Assembly (NCBI RefSeq): GCF_041320595.1
Contig: NZ_CP166625.1
Span: forward strand, 2,471,001-2,535,000
Source: Pleomorphomonas sp. PLEO
GTDB taxonomy: Bacteria; Pseudomonadota; Alphaproteobacteria; Rhizobiales; Pleomorphomonadaceae
Direction of reading: 5' to 3'
Length of the DNA stretch: 64,000 nt
Under the pieces are notes generated by a model. That model was not told where the DNA came from. It ran no database searches and was given only the letters and a program-made list of their open reading frames with translations. Shown piece by piece: positions 24,701-32,988 of the stretch (positions are counted from its first letter, which is position 1; every line of letters starts with the position of its first letter). Made by a program: the position numbers and the translations under genes.

Positions 24701-24973
24701 TCAGGGGCGATATTGCTGGACGCGCGTCGCCCGGAGGCCGGCTAGCCCATGCTTGTCGATGGATTGCTGCCAGGACAGAAATTCTTCGACGGTAAGGGTG
24801 TAGCGCTTACAGGCCTCCTCCAGCGACAGGAGGCCACCGCGGACAGCGGCGACAACCTCGGCCTTCCGGCGGATCACCCAACGCTGGGTGCCCTCGGGAG
24901 GTAAATCGGCAATCGTCAGCGGGCTCCCATCGGGCCCGATGACGTACTTTACGCGCGGACGCATCTGTTCGGT
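24701..24973 (-). CDS. sciP: CtrA inhibitor SciP (DUF1153 family)
   Basis: SciP binds the response regulator CtrA and keeps it from recruiting RNA polymerase, timing flagellar and cell-division genes. The 90-residue protein matches the family throughout: VKYVIGPDGSPLTIADLPP near the start, then a helix-turn-helix with RWVIRRKAEVVAAVRGGLL and EACKRYTLTVEEFLSWQ, and a short basic end. ATG 24973 is chosen over the frame's opening codon at 24991 because the family begins MTEQ/MTQ. It sits alone between flgD and fliF; a weak CtrA-like box is about 55-70 bases upstream. Confidence 0.93.
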   Translation of the reverse strand, partial: TEQMRPRVKYVIGPDGSPLTIADLPPEGTQRWVIRRKAEVVAAVRGGLLSLEEACKRYTLTVEEFLSWQQSIDKHGLAGLRATRVQQYRP

Positions 24974-25387
24974 CATTCTACTCTCACACAAATCTGACCT
25001 TCAGGAGAGCATCCTAAATCAAGCCGTTTAAAAAACGCCTAACTTCATCGCAAGAATTCAGTAAGATTTTGAACGACTTGCCGAAAGTGCGCCGTTTACT
25101 GCGCTTTAGGAATTGGACCCTCGCGCCCCGGAAATGATGCGCTTTTCGCCCTGAAAGATTAACGGGCGCGCTCAAAGGAGCTATCGCGGCGGCGTGTTGG
25201 CGGCACGCTGGTCCGTTGCGGATCAATGCGGAATCATAAGGAGAAATACGTATATGCACGCCGGGCGGCTGTGGCGACGGCGAAAAGCCACCGTCGAGCC
25301 GGGGGCTCTCCGATGAGTCTCTTCAACCCGATCGGAAGGCTCCAGTGGCCGGCAGTGGCTTCAAAAGACGAAAAAGGTGGTGTCCGG
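24974..25387. other. intergenic region between sciP and flgD
   Basis: No standard gene is supported. It holds a weak CtrA-like box at 25028-25042 and, near 25238-25316, an AAGGAG followed 10 bases later by a 20-codon plus-strand ORF (ATG 25254, TGA 25314-25316; MHAGRLWRRRK...) whose RNA could form crossed helices. The ORF's reality is doubtful. Confidence 0.4.
25028..25042. promoter_or_regulatory. weak CtrA-like box upstream of sciP
   Basis: The minus strand reads TTAGGCGTTTTTTAA: TTAG-N7-TTAA, one base off TTAA-N7-TTAA. In Caulobacter, sciP is itself activated by CtrA. Confidence 0.4.
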
Positions 25388-26068
25388 TCAGACGGAGACC
25401 TCGGTCAGCGCCGACAGCGGCAACAGGCGGCCGTTCACCTTGATATAGGGCTGTTGGGAGGAGGTATCGACCGCCTGCACCTTGCCGGTGATCTCGGTGG
25501 TGATGGTGACGGCCTTGCCGGTGCTATCAGTGCCGTTGACCGCGATGGTGAAGGCACCGGTGGACGAGCTGTAGTCGGCGCCGTTGGTGCCCTTGCCATC
25601 CCAAGTGAAGGTGTTGTTGCCGGCGTTTAGGTCGGTACTGCCCTGGTAGACCACGCCACCGTTCTCATCTGTGATGGTCACCTTGGAGCCCGGCGCGGCG
25701 GAGGACGAGTTGACCGTCCAGTTGGCCTTGCCACTTTCCATTTTAGTGGTGTCGGAATAGGCGGTGACCGACTTGCCGACGTAGTTGACGAGCTGGAGCG
25801 CGGCGCTTGAGGTCAGCGTATCCATCATCGACTTGAGGTTGGAGTTGGTCTGGATCTGTTGCTCGACCGACGAATATTGAACGAGCTGTTGGGTGAAGCT
25901 GTTGACGTCCATCGGCGAGAGAGGGCTCTGCGTCTTGAGCTGGGTGGTGAGCAGCGTCAGGAACGTCGAGTAATTTGACGTCAGCGAACTGGTTGCCGAA
26001 GAGGCTGAGCTGGTGCTGCTCGAGCTGCTCGAGCTATTTGAGGAGGCGGCGGTGCCGGACACACTCAT
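25388..26068 (-). CDS. flgD: flagellar hook assembly (cap) protein FlgD
   Basis: FlgD caps the growing hook and guides FlgE assembly. The 226-residue protein has the conserved N-terminal segment FLTLLTTQLKTQSPLSPMDVNSFTQQLVQYSSVEQQ (residues about 36-71) that defines the family, after an unusually serine-rich leader (long Ser runs, residues 8-28). The C-terminal half holds the Ig-like FlgD domain (VTITDENGGVVYQG ... TFTWDGKGTNGADY). It starts 21 bases after fliK and belongs to the same transcript; length is typical. Confidence 0.96.
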   Translation of the reverse strand: MSVSGTAASSNSSSSSSSTSSASSATSSLTSNYSTFLTLLTTQLKTQSPLSPMDVNSFTQQLVQYSSVEQQIQTNSNLKSMMDTLTSSAALQLVNYVGKSVTAYSDTTKMESGKANWTVNSSSAAPGSKVTITDENGGVVYQGSTDLNAGNNTFTWDGKGTNGADYSSSTGAFTIAVNGTDSTGKAVTITTEITGKVQAVDTSSQQPYIKVNGRLLPLSALTEVSV

Positions 26069-26089
26069 GATGGTCTCCCAAAACTCTCG

Positions 26090-28510
26090 TCAGACGCTGA
26101 TGTCGATATGGCTACTGCCACGCGGGCGATAGACTCTCGGTCGAATGCTCGTCTGGGTATCATCCTCGGTCTTGACCTTGACGGTACTGTCCGTCTGTGT
26201 CTGGCGGGACTGGTGCTGCTGCTGTTGTTGCTGTTGCTGGTCCTGACGGGTGAAGGAGGCCGAGCGATCCTGCTGACCGCCATCCTGACGCATGGACATC
26301 GACACCGAGCCTTCCTTCACCTGGAAGCCAGCATCGCGCAGCGTCTGCTCGATGTTGCGCTGGTCACGCGACAAGGCATCGAAGGTGTCGCTACGCTCGA
26401 CGACAAGATGGGCCTTGGCGCTGCCATCGGCGGAGAAGTCGACCTTGACGTCGACCTTGCCAAGTTCGGCCGGGTCGAGCCGCACCGAGAAGCTGGTATC
26501 GCCGGCTTTGACGTGACGGGCGATCGTCGCCCCCACGTCGTCCAGCTTGACGGCTGTGCCGGTCGTCGGTGCCGTGACGGTTTGTGTCGTGGCGGCGGTG
26601 GCGCTGGTCTGACCGGCGGGCAAAGCGGCGGTCTGGGTGCCGGTGGTCGTGTCGGTCTGCGTCGCACTGCCATTGACGTCACGCAGGCGATCGGCAAAGG
26701 CGCGGGCGGCGCTCGAAACGCCGCTCACCGTCTTGGCCTTGGAAAGGCCGTTGTCGGCGGCCTGGTTGGGCGCGGTGCCGTTTTCGCTGGCCGAAGTGCG
26801 TTCACTTGTCGCATCGGTGGCCCGGGCCGAGGTGCCGGTCGTGGTGGCCTTGGTACTCGCCGGCTTGATGCTGGCGGCCGCTGCCACCGCGCCAGCGGCG
26901 GCGGTTGCATCGCTAGCGGCAACATCGGTAGAGGCGGCGGTCGCGCCGATCGAAGACGACGATGCGATATTGGCGGGCTGTTGCGGCAACGCGACGCGCG
27001 CCGTCGTCGCCGCCTGATTGGCGTCGTCGGCTGGTGCCGTGCTGTCATCGGTGGACGCGGCGGTTGTCGTTGCCGCCACCGGCTTATCGGTGTCGGTCAC
27101 AGGCTTCGGCATGACACTGGCAGAGGCGTCGGAGACGTTCGCCCGTGGCGCGGCGGCGGCATTGGCGTCGACGACCGGCAGGGCGGTGGCAGCCGTGGTA
27201 GCGGCGCCGCTGGTGGTCGAAGCGGTGACCGACGGCGCGACGGTCGCTTTTGGTGCGTCGGTAACCGGCTTGTCGGTCGATGCGGCCGTGGCTGTCTGTG
27301 TCGCGGCGTTGGGCTGCGTGTCGTCGGATGGCTTGGTGAGGGCAGGGGCGGCTGCTTGAGTGGAAGGTGCGCGCGTCGCGGTCATGGCGACTGTCGGCGT
27401 CGTCGGCGTGGTGCCGGACCGCGAGGCCGCAGTCGTGCTCTGCGGCACGGCCGGTGACACGGGCGTCTCGACGGTGTCCGACGTGGCGGCGAGATTGGGG
27501 GCGGCAACGGGTGCGATCGTTGTGTCGTCGACGGGGGACGAGGCCGGCATGGCTACGGCCGGTGTGACGGCAGCCGACACAGTGGTATCGGTGGCTTTTG
27601 TCGTGGTCGCAGCGGGGATCGCCACGGCCGGCGTCGTCTCGGTACGCGGCGCGGTGGGCTGTGGCACGCTGATTTGCGCCGTGGTGGCCTGGGTCGCAGG
27701 GGCGTCCGTCTCGGCCGGCTGCTGGGGAGCGGCGGCTGTCATGGCGGCTTTGAGCGCGGCGAGGGCTGCGTCATCACTTGATGAGGACGCGGCGGCGTTG
27801 GCGATCGAGGCAGCGGCCGACGTCGCAGCCGCCGCGTCGGTGTTTCCGGCGACCTGTTGCGGCTGCGGCGGGGTCGCGGCGCCAGCGGTGGCTTCGGCAA
27901 GCGCTTGCTGGAAACCTTCGGCGGATGCGGGCGTCTGGGACGCCGGTGTCGCCACTGCTGGTGTGGCGGCGGCTGCATTGAGCGCGGCGACAGCATCGCC
28001 GCCACCATCCGATTGCAGCCCGGTATAGGCGGACCAGAAATTGGCGAGGTCGAGAGGTATGGCGGCGAGGTCGGCGTCGGCGGCCGGGTCGGCCTTGGTG
28101 GCCTCATCGGGGGCAGCGTCTTGAAGGTCGGCATCGCTCGTATCGGTGCTGGCATCCCCAGCGGCATCGGCGGCGGTCTGGTCACGCCGGCCTCCACGGC
28201 GCGTCGAGGTGGCGTCGCCACGGTCGGCGCTGCGATCGGAGTCGTCGTCGGCCCGGTCGGCGCGGCGGTCAGAGGCGTTATCGGCGCGGTTGGTGCGACG
28301 CCCGGAGGAGCTATCGGCGTTGCTGGTCCGTTGGGACGTGGTGGTGTCGCGGGGGGATGTCGACTGGGTAGATGGCTCGTTGTCGGTTGCGTCGGCCACC
28401 ATGTCGCGGAAATCGTTGCCGACGTTCTTGACGACGGCGACGCTGGAACTCGCCGCCTGTGACGAGGCGGCGGTCTGGGGAAGCGACAGAACGGGAGCGA
28501 CAATGGCCAT
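26090..28510 (-). CDS. fliK: flagellar hook-length control protein FliK
   Basis: FliK measures hook length and switches export specificity. The start at 28510 (MAIVAPVLSL) is preferred because a -24/-12 promoter at 28557-28570 would place the transcript start downstream of the alternative codon at 28609. The 806 residues include an acidic/basic low-complexity part (RADNASDRRADRADDDSDRSA-like, near residues 70-110), a very long Ala/Thr/Pro region, and the C-terminal Flg_hook domain with FSVRLDPAELGKVDVKVDF. A poly-glutamine tract (nine of ten Q, near residue 770) follows. Long FliK proteins are common in Hyphomicrobiales. flgD follows. Confidence 0.93.
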   Translation of the reverse strand: MAIVAPVLSLPQTAASSQAASSSVAVVKNVGNDFRDMVADATDNEPSTQSTSPRDTTTSQRTSNADSSSGRRTNRADNASDRRADRADDDSDRSADRGDATSTRRGGRRDQTAADAAGDASTDTSDADLQDAAPDEATKADPAADADLAAIPLDLANFWSAYTGLQSDGGGDAVAALNAAAATPAVATPASQTPASAEGFQQALAEATAGAATPPQPQQVAGNTDAAAATSAAASIANAAASSSSDDAALAALKAAMTAAAPQQPAETDAPATQATTAQISVPQPTAPRTETTPAVAIPAATTTKATDTTVSAAVTPAVAMPASSPVDDTTIAPVAAPNLAATSDTVETPVSPAVPQSTTAASRSGTTPTTPTVAMTATRAPSTQAAAPALTKPSDDTQPNAATQTATAASTDKPVTDAPKATVAPSVTASTTSGAATTAATALPVVDANAAAAPRANVSDASASVMPKPVTDTDKPVAATTTAASTDDSTAPADDANQAATTARVALPQQPANIASSSSIGATAASTDVAASDATAAAGAVAAAASIKPASTKATTTGTSARATDATSERTSASENGTAPNQAADNGLSKAKTVSGVSSAARAFADRLRDVNGSATQTDTTTGTQTAALPAGQTSATAATTQTVTAPTTGTAVKLDDVGATIARHVKAGDTSFSVRLDPAELGKVDVKVDFSADGSAKAHLVVERSDTFDALSRDQRNIEQTLRDAGFQVKEGSVSMSMRQDGGQQDRSASFTRQDQQQQQQQQHQSRQTQTDSTVKVKTEDDTQTSIRPRVYRPRGSSHIDISV

Positions 28511-28556
28511 GGACGGATCCGTTACACGCGAGACAAACTCATTTACCCGTTGAAGT

Positions 28557-28570
28557 GCAAAGATGAGGCC
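28557..28570 (-). promoter_or_regulatory. sigma-54 promoter of fliK-flgD
   Basis: The minus strand reads TTGGCCTCATCTTTGCA: GG (28570-28569) and GC (28558-28557) separated by exactly 10 bases, with the favoured TTTGCA at -12. An FlbD-like palindrome lies about 110 bases upstream, a normal enhancer distance. Confidence 0.65.
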
Positions 28571-28668
28571 AACGATTTGGCCTAAGTGCATGCTAGCCAA
28601 GTCATTCATAAGAAAGAATTTTATCCGCGACCTCCTTGGGTGGGTGTTACAGACGTGGCCTAGCCGGT

Positions 28669-28683
28669 CGGCAAGCTTTGCCG
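28669..28683. promoter_or_regulatory. FlbD (ftr)-like palindrome upstream of fliK
   Basis: CGGCAA-GCT-TTGCCG is a 15-bp inverted repeat. Three bases on, ACCCGGCAGAATT (28685-28697) repeats one full half plus the centre of the flhA palindrome, so a second site may be present. Confidence 0.62.
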
Positions 28684-28813
28684 CTACCCGGCAGAATTGA
28701 CCCTGCCATGCCGGCGCGGCTCTGGAGCTTGGTGGCTAAAGCAGCTATTAGGAACGAGTTGTGAGCGGAGCGGGCCGTCAGTGCCGGTGCTAATCCTCCG
28801 CGGGAAAGACGTC

Positions 28814-29968
28814 ATGCTGAATTCGCTCGATCTCGAAGGCCGCCCAGAGGACACCCGTATCGTCGTCGCCATGTCCGGCGGCGTCGATTCTTCAGTCGTC
28901 GCCGGTCTTCTGAAACGCGAGGGCTATGATGTCGTCGGCGTGACGCTGCAGCTCTACGATCATGGCGAGGCCGTTCATCGCAAGGGTGCCTGTTGCGCCG
29001 GCCAGGATATTCACGACGCCCGTGACGTGGCCGCAAGACTCGGCATTCCCCATTACGTTCTTGACTATGAGAGCCGGTTCCGCGAGGCGGTGATCGATCG
29101 CTTTGCCGAGAGCTACATCGCCGGCGAGACTCCGGTGCCCTGTGTCGCCTGCAACCAGACGGTCAAGTTCTCCGATCTCCTGGATACGGCGCGTCATCTC
29201 GGCGCTCAGGCATTGGCTACTGGCCACTATGTGCGGTCTCGACTGGTGGATGGTCATCGCGCCATGTATCGGCCGGTCGATCTCGATCGCGACCAGAGCT
29301 ATTTCCTGTTCGCCACGACGCAGGAACAGCTCGATTTCCTGCGTTTCCCGCTCGGCGGTCTGACCAAGCCGGAAACGCGGGCGGTCGCTCGCGACCTTGG
29401 TCTGGAAGTCGCCGAAAAACATGACAGCCAGGACATTTGCTTCGTGCCGCAGGGCAAATATGCCGATGTCATCGAAAAGCTGAAGCCGGAAGCGGTGGCC
29501 GCCGGCGATATCGTTCACGTCGACGGCCGGGTGCTCGGTCGGCATACCGGCATCATCCATTTCACCGTCGGTCAGCGGAAGGGGCTTGGCGTTGCCACCG
29601 GCGAGCCGCTGTTCGTCATCAGGCTCGATGCGGCGAGCCGCCAAGTGGTGGTGGGGCCGCGCGAGGCGCTGATCACCCATCGTCTAGGGTTGCGCGATCT
29701 CAACTGGATCGGCAGCACCACGCTGGACGCCGAGATCGACAGCGGCCGTACGGTATTTGCCAAGGTGCGCTCGTCGCGACCGCCGCAGGCGGCGATGATC
29801 GTCCGCCAGGATGGGCGGGTTGCCGTTGAGCTCTTGGACGGCGAGCAGGGAATCGCCCCTGGTCAAGCCTGTGTGCTCTATGACGCGCCCGGCGACGAGG
29901 CGCGCGTTTTAGGTGGCGGGTTCATCGAGGCTACCGCCTCCATGCGGACGTCGCTCGCCGCGGAATGA
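28814..29968 (+). CDS. mnmA: tRNA-specific 2-thiouridylase MnmA
   Basis: MnmA puts sulphur on U34 of tRNAs for Lys, Glu and Gln. The start at 28814 (MLNSLDLEG) is chosen; the frame runs 39 codons further up without family likeness. The 384-residue protein carries the ATP pyrophosphatase P-loop [15 protein letters not shown], the catalytic cysteine in [14 protein letters not shown], the second active-site cysteine in [12 protein letters not shown], and a C-terminal beta-barrel. It is divergent from fliK and appears monocistronic. Confidence 0.97.
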   Translation: MLNSLDLEGRPEDTRIVVAMSGGVDSSVVAGLLKREGYDVVGVTLQLYDHGEAVHRKGACCAGQDIHDARDVAARLGIPHYVLDYESRFREAVIDRFAESYIAGETPVPCVACNQTVKFSDLLDTARHLGAQALATGHYVRSRLVDGHRAMYRPVDLDRDQSYFLFATTQEQLDFLRFPLGGLTKPETRAVARDLGLEVAEKHDSQDICFVPQGKYADVIEKLKPEAVAAGDIVHVDGRVLGRHTGIIHFTVGQRKGLGVATGEPLFVIRLDAASRQVVVGPREALITHRLGLRDLNWIGSTTLDAEIDSGRTVFAKVRSSRPPQAAMIVRQDGRVAVELLDGEQGIAPGQACVLYDAPGDEARVLGGGFIEATASMRTSLAAE

Positions 29969-30738
29969 GGCCCGAAAACCTCGATCTTCGTCTCCTGTTC
30001 GCTGCGCTTGGCTTGTTTTGCCAACATTAAGCGTTGAAAGCGGAATTTTCCTCCCGGCTTGTTACGCGGCTGTCATATCGGTCTGCCATCGGTAGTCCTG
30101 TTGGGCATACCGACGGCAGGTGATTGCTGTCGCCGTGCCTGCGCGTTGAGCGTCGCGCGACCAGGGAATCCGTGCGATTCCCGGCAGAATAATACATAGA
30201 TTTTTCTGTCATCCTAGGTGTCCGTATCTCTGGATACGGATCTATGTCTTCCGAATATATAAAAATAGATACACGACGAAATTGGCTGAATCCGCCAAAA
30301 TAGGCGCGATTTCGTCTTCTTATTTTATGTATATCTCCATTATATTGCCGAATCTCGCGCGCATGTCGCGTACGTAGATGTGTGTATATTGAGAATTTCT
30401 CAATGTAGGCTCGCTGTTGCGCCGTCAAGTTGATGGATTAGCCTTCCTCGCCGGGAAAGTTTCACGGCTAATCTCTTTAAGTTGTATTTTTACAACATGG
30501 ATTATTTGACTCAAAATGTGACGTTGGTTCGTGAATTATGACATTGCAGGTTATGTCTGGATGGGTAAACAAGCGGCGGTGAGCTTCGTTGACGCGAAAC
30601 TCGCCGCCGCTTTCGGATAGGTCGGGCTGGGGAGCCGGACGGCCGGGGTGCGGTCGTAAACGGGGTCATTCCGCGATGATCGCTTGCCACGCTGCTTGCC
30701 GGCGGGGGGAGGCTCCGCTCACGGTTTTGGAGAGAAAA
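29969..30738. other. AT-rich intergenic region before the porin gene
   Basis: No gene is supported in 770 bases. The part from about 30170 to 30560 is clearly richer in A and T than the rest of the window (for example around the TATATAAAAATAGATA stretch near 30255-30275), as is usual for a strong, regulated outer-membrane protein promoter. The minus-strand frame across 30027-30428 has no family features or ribosome site. Confidence 0.6.
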
Positions 30739-31803
30739 ATGAACTTGAAAAGCATTCTGTTTGGTACCGCCGCCGGCCTGATGGTCGCCACGGGCGCTTA
30801 CGCTGCCGACCTGCCGGGCGATGCTGCTCCGGCCGCCGTTGACTACGTGAAGGTTTGCGACGCCTACGGCGCCAGCTTCTTCTACATCCCCGGCAGTGAG
30901 ACCTGTCTGCGTATCAAGGGTCGCGTTCGTTCCAGCATGACCTACACCAACAATGGTGGCAATCTGAATACGGGCGCCGACAACGTTGCTTTCCGTGCCG
31001 ACGCCTACGTTGGTTTCGATGCTCGTACGGCTTCCGACCTCGGCACCGTTCGTTCGTATTTCGAAGTCCAGACTAACTCGACCAATGGCATCACCATCAG
31101 CCAGGCCTTCATTCAGGTCGGCTACGTGACGGTCGGCCGTCAGGACGAAGTCGCCGATGGCGACGGCCTCTATGGCATTAACGACTCGACCTGGGGCCCC
31201 GGCGACTTCACGTCCACCGGTGCCAGCGTCCTGGTTGATAACCTTGGTGGCGGCTTCTATGTCGGCGCCGGCGTTTACGGCAACGACGACACCATCAGCC
31301 GCCCGACCATCTGGTCGGCTGGTTCGCAGGCTGGTCTGCAGGCTTCGGGTATCGTCGGTATCACCGGCCAGTCCTGGGGTAGCTTCGACGTGTCGGGTGT
31401 CTACCGGACCTATGATCGCGACGATAACGACGTCTTCGGCGTCAAGGCGACTGCCAACCTGAAGCTCGTCGACAAGCTGTCGCTGCGCGCTTGGGCCGCC
31501 TATACCGATGGTGGCAAGGGCTCGCGCCTGACCAACCTTGCTGGCAAGGCTTCCGAGAACATCACCGACGTTGCTCTGGCCGCTTCCTACCAGGTCACCG
31601 ATCCGATGGCCGTCTACGCCGGCGTTCGTTACCAGATGGTCGATGCCGCTTCCGGCAGCGTCGCCGATGACTTCGTTTACGGCAACCTCGGCGTCAACTA
31701 CGCCTTGGCTCCGGGCCTCAACCTGCAGGGCGAAGTCGATTACGGTTCTCAGAACGACTGGAACCAGCTCGCCGCCGTCACCCGCCTCGTCCGCGTGTGG
31801 TAA
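30739..31803 (+). CDS. outer-membrane porin, Porin_2 family
   Basis: A general-diffusion trimeric porin of 354 residues, likely one of the most abundant proteins of the cell. The signal peptide ends at AYAAD (residues 20-24). The mature N-terminus has the alphaproteobacterial signature VDYVKVCDAYGASFFYIPGSETCLRIKGRVR with its disulphide-forming cysteines, and the last strand ends in the BAM signal LVRVW with C-terminal Trp. Codon use is strongly biased (few rare codons), fitting high expression. GGAGAG precedes the ATG at 30739. It is followed at once by a strong terminator. Confidence 0.96.
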   Translation: MNLKSILFGTAAGLMVATGAYAADLPGDAAPAAVDYVKVCDAYGASFFYIPGSETCLRIKGRVRSSMTYTNNGGNLNTGADNVAFRADAYVGFDARTASDLGTVRSYFEVQTNSTNGITISQAFIQVGYVTVGRQDEVADGDGLYGINDSTWGPGDFTSTGASVLVDNLGGGFYVGAGVYGNDDTISRPTIWSAGSQAGLQASGIVGITGQSWGSFDVSGVYRTYDRDDNDVFGVKATANLKLVDKLSLRAWAAYTDGGKGSRLTNLAGKASENITDVALAASYQVTDPMAVYAGVRYQMVDAASGSVADDFVYGNLGVNYALAPGLNLQGEVDYGSQNDWNQLAAVTRLVRVW

Positions 31804-31827
31804 TATCATTCCCTTCGGGGTTTGAGG

Positions 31828-31858
31828 GAAAGGCCCGGTTCGTCCGGGCCTTTCTTTT
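31828..31858 (+). terminator. Rho-independent terminator of the porin gene
   Basis: GAAAGGCCCGG pairs perfectly with CCGGGCCTTTC (11 bp) around TTCGT, followed by TTTT. It lies 24 bases after the porin stop. Confidence 0.93.
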
Positions 31859-31866
31859 GACTGAGG

Positions 31867-32913
31867 TCAGCGCGAGGGTCCCCGCAGTTCCGCCGAAGCG
31901 GCCCAGATGTTGACGTTGAGATCGGGCGCGTGGGCGTCGATCTCGGCCAGCTCGGCCACTGAGAATTCCAGGTTCTTGAGGGCGCCGACGCAATCGGCCA
32001 CCTGTTCCGGCCGGCTGGCGCCGATCAGCGCCGAGGCGACACGGCCGCTGCGCAACACCCAGGCAATCGCCATCTGGGCCAGGCTCTGACCGCGCGCTTT
32101 CGCCATCGCATCAAGGGCGCGGATTCGGGCGAGGTTGTCCTCGCTGAGGAAGGTGGGCTTCAGCGGCCCCTTGCGCGCGCCGCGGCTTCCTTCGGGCACG
32201 TCGCCCTTCAGGTACTTGTCGGTCAGCATGCCCTGGGCGAGCGGCGAAAAGGCGATGGCGCCGACGCCGAGTTCGTCGATGGTGTCGAGCAGGTCGTCCT
32301 CCTCCACCCAGCGGTTGATCATCGAATAGCTAGGCTGGTGGATGAGGCAGGGCGTGCCGAGCGCCTTCAGGATGGCGACAGCCTCGCGGGTACGCTTGGA
32401 ATTATACGAGGATATGCCGACGTAAAGCGCGCGTCCCGAGCGGACGATATGGTCGAGCGCGCCCATGGTTTCCTCGAGCGGCGTCTCGGGGTCGAAGCGG
32501 TGGGAATAGAAGATGTCGACATAGTCGAGGCCGAGCCGCTTCAAGCTCTGGTCGAGCGAGGCGATCAGGTATTTGCGGCTGCCCCATTCGCCGTAAGGGC
32601 CGGGCCACATGCCGTAGCCGGCCTTGGTGGAGATGATCATCTCGTCGCGGTAGGGCCGGAAATCGCTGGCGATGAGCTTGCCGAAGGCTTCCTCGGCGGT
32701 GCCGGGCGGCGGGCCGTAGTTGTTGGCGAGATCGAAGTGGGTGATGCCGAGGTCAAAGGCCGTACGGCAGATGGCGCGGCCGCGCTCGATGGGGGCATTC
32801 TCGCCGAAGTTCTGCCAGAGGCCGAGCGATATGGCCGGCAGCTTCAGGCCGGACCGCCCGACGCGGCGGTAAATCATCTCGTCGTAACGGTTGGTCCGCG
32901 CCTCATAGGTCAT
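31867..32913 (-). CDS. aldo/keto reductase, YghZ / L-glyceraldehyde 3-phosphate reductase type
   Basis: A 348-residue NADPH-dependent TIM-barrel reductase (AKR14/YghZ-like) that in E. coli reduces L-glyceraldehyde 3-phosphate and methylglyoxal. Catalytic tetrad positions are visible: D and Y in FDLANNYGPP, K in ISTKAGYG and H in DIFYSHRFDP. The WQNFGENAPIERGRAI opening and PLAQGMLTDKYL segment are specific to this subgroup. The cofactor end SALIGASRPEQV is intact. It stands alone, convergent with the porin gene. Confidence 0.93.
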   Translation of the reverse strand: MTYEARTNRYDEMIYRRVGRSGLKLPAISLGLWQNFGENAPIERGRAICRTAFDLGITHFDLANNYGPPPGTAEEAFGKLIASDFRPYRDEMIISTKAGYGMWPGPYGEWGSRKYLIASLDQSLKRLGLDYVDIFYSHRFDPETPLEETMGALDHIVRSGRALYVGISSYNSKRTREAVAILKALGTPCLIHQPSYSMINRWVEEDDLLDTIDELGVGAIAFSPLAQGMLTDKYLKGDVPEGSRGARKGPLKPTFLSEDNLARIRALDAMAKARGQSLAQMAIAWVLRSGRVASALIGASRPEQVADCVGALKNLEFSVAELAEIDAHAPDLNVNIWAASAELRGPSR

Positions 32914-32988
32914 CTTGTCGCTCCCTCGCTTGCCTCGCGGTTATAGGACCGGAGGCGAGCGAGGGGCAATAATGCCTGACAGAAGAAG

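Larger units (their letters stand above)
28511..28813. other. divergent intergenic region between fliK and mnmA
   Basis: These 303 bases hold the fliK sigma-54 promoter and FlbD-like sites described separately. No clear sigma-70 promoter for mnmA was picked out, and no further gene is supported. Confidence 0.6.

Noticed and set aside
25201..25320. Resemblance to a GEMM (cyclic-di-GMP) riboswitch
   Set aside because: Only the AAAGCC-type segment recalls it; the tetraloop receptor and conserved junction bases are absent.
26108..28028. Two long plus-strand frames (449 and 222 codons)
   Set aside because: Antisense to the repetitive region of fliK; they mirror its Ala/Thr composition.
30027..30428. 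133-codon minus-strand frame in the porin upstream region
   Set aside because: AT-rich intergenic DNA, no ribosome site, no compositional or motif support for a gene.
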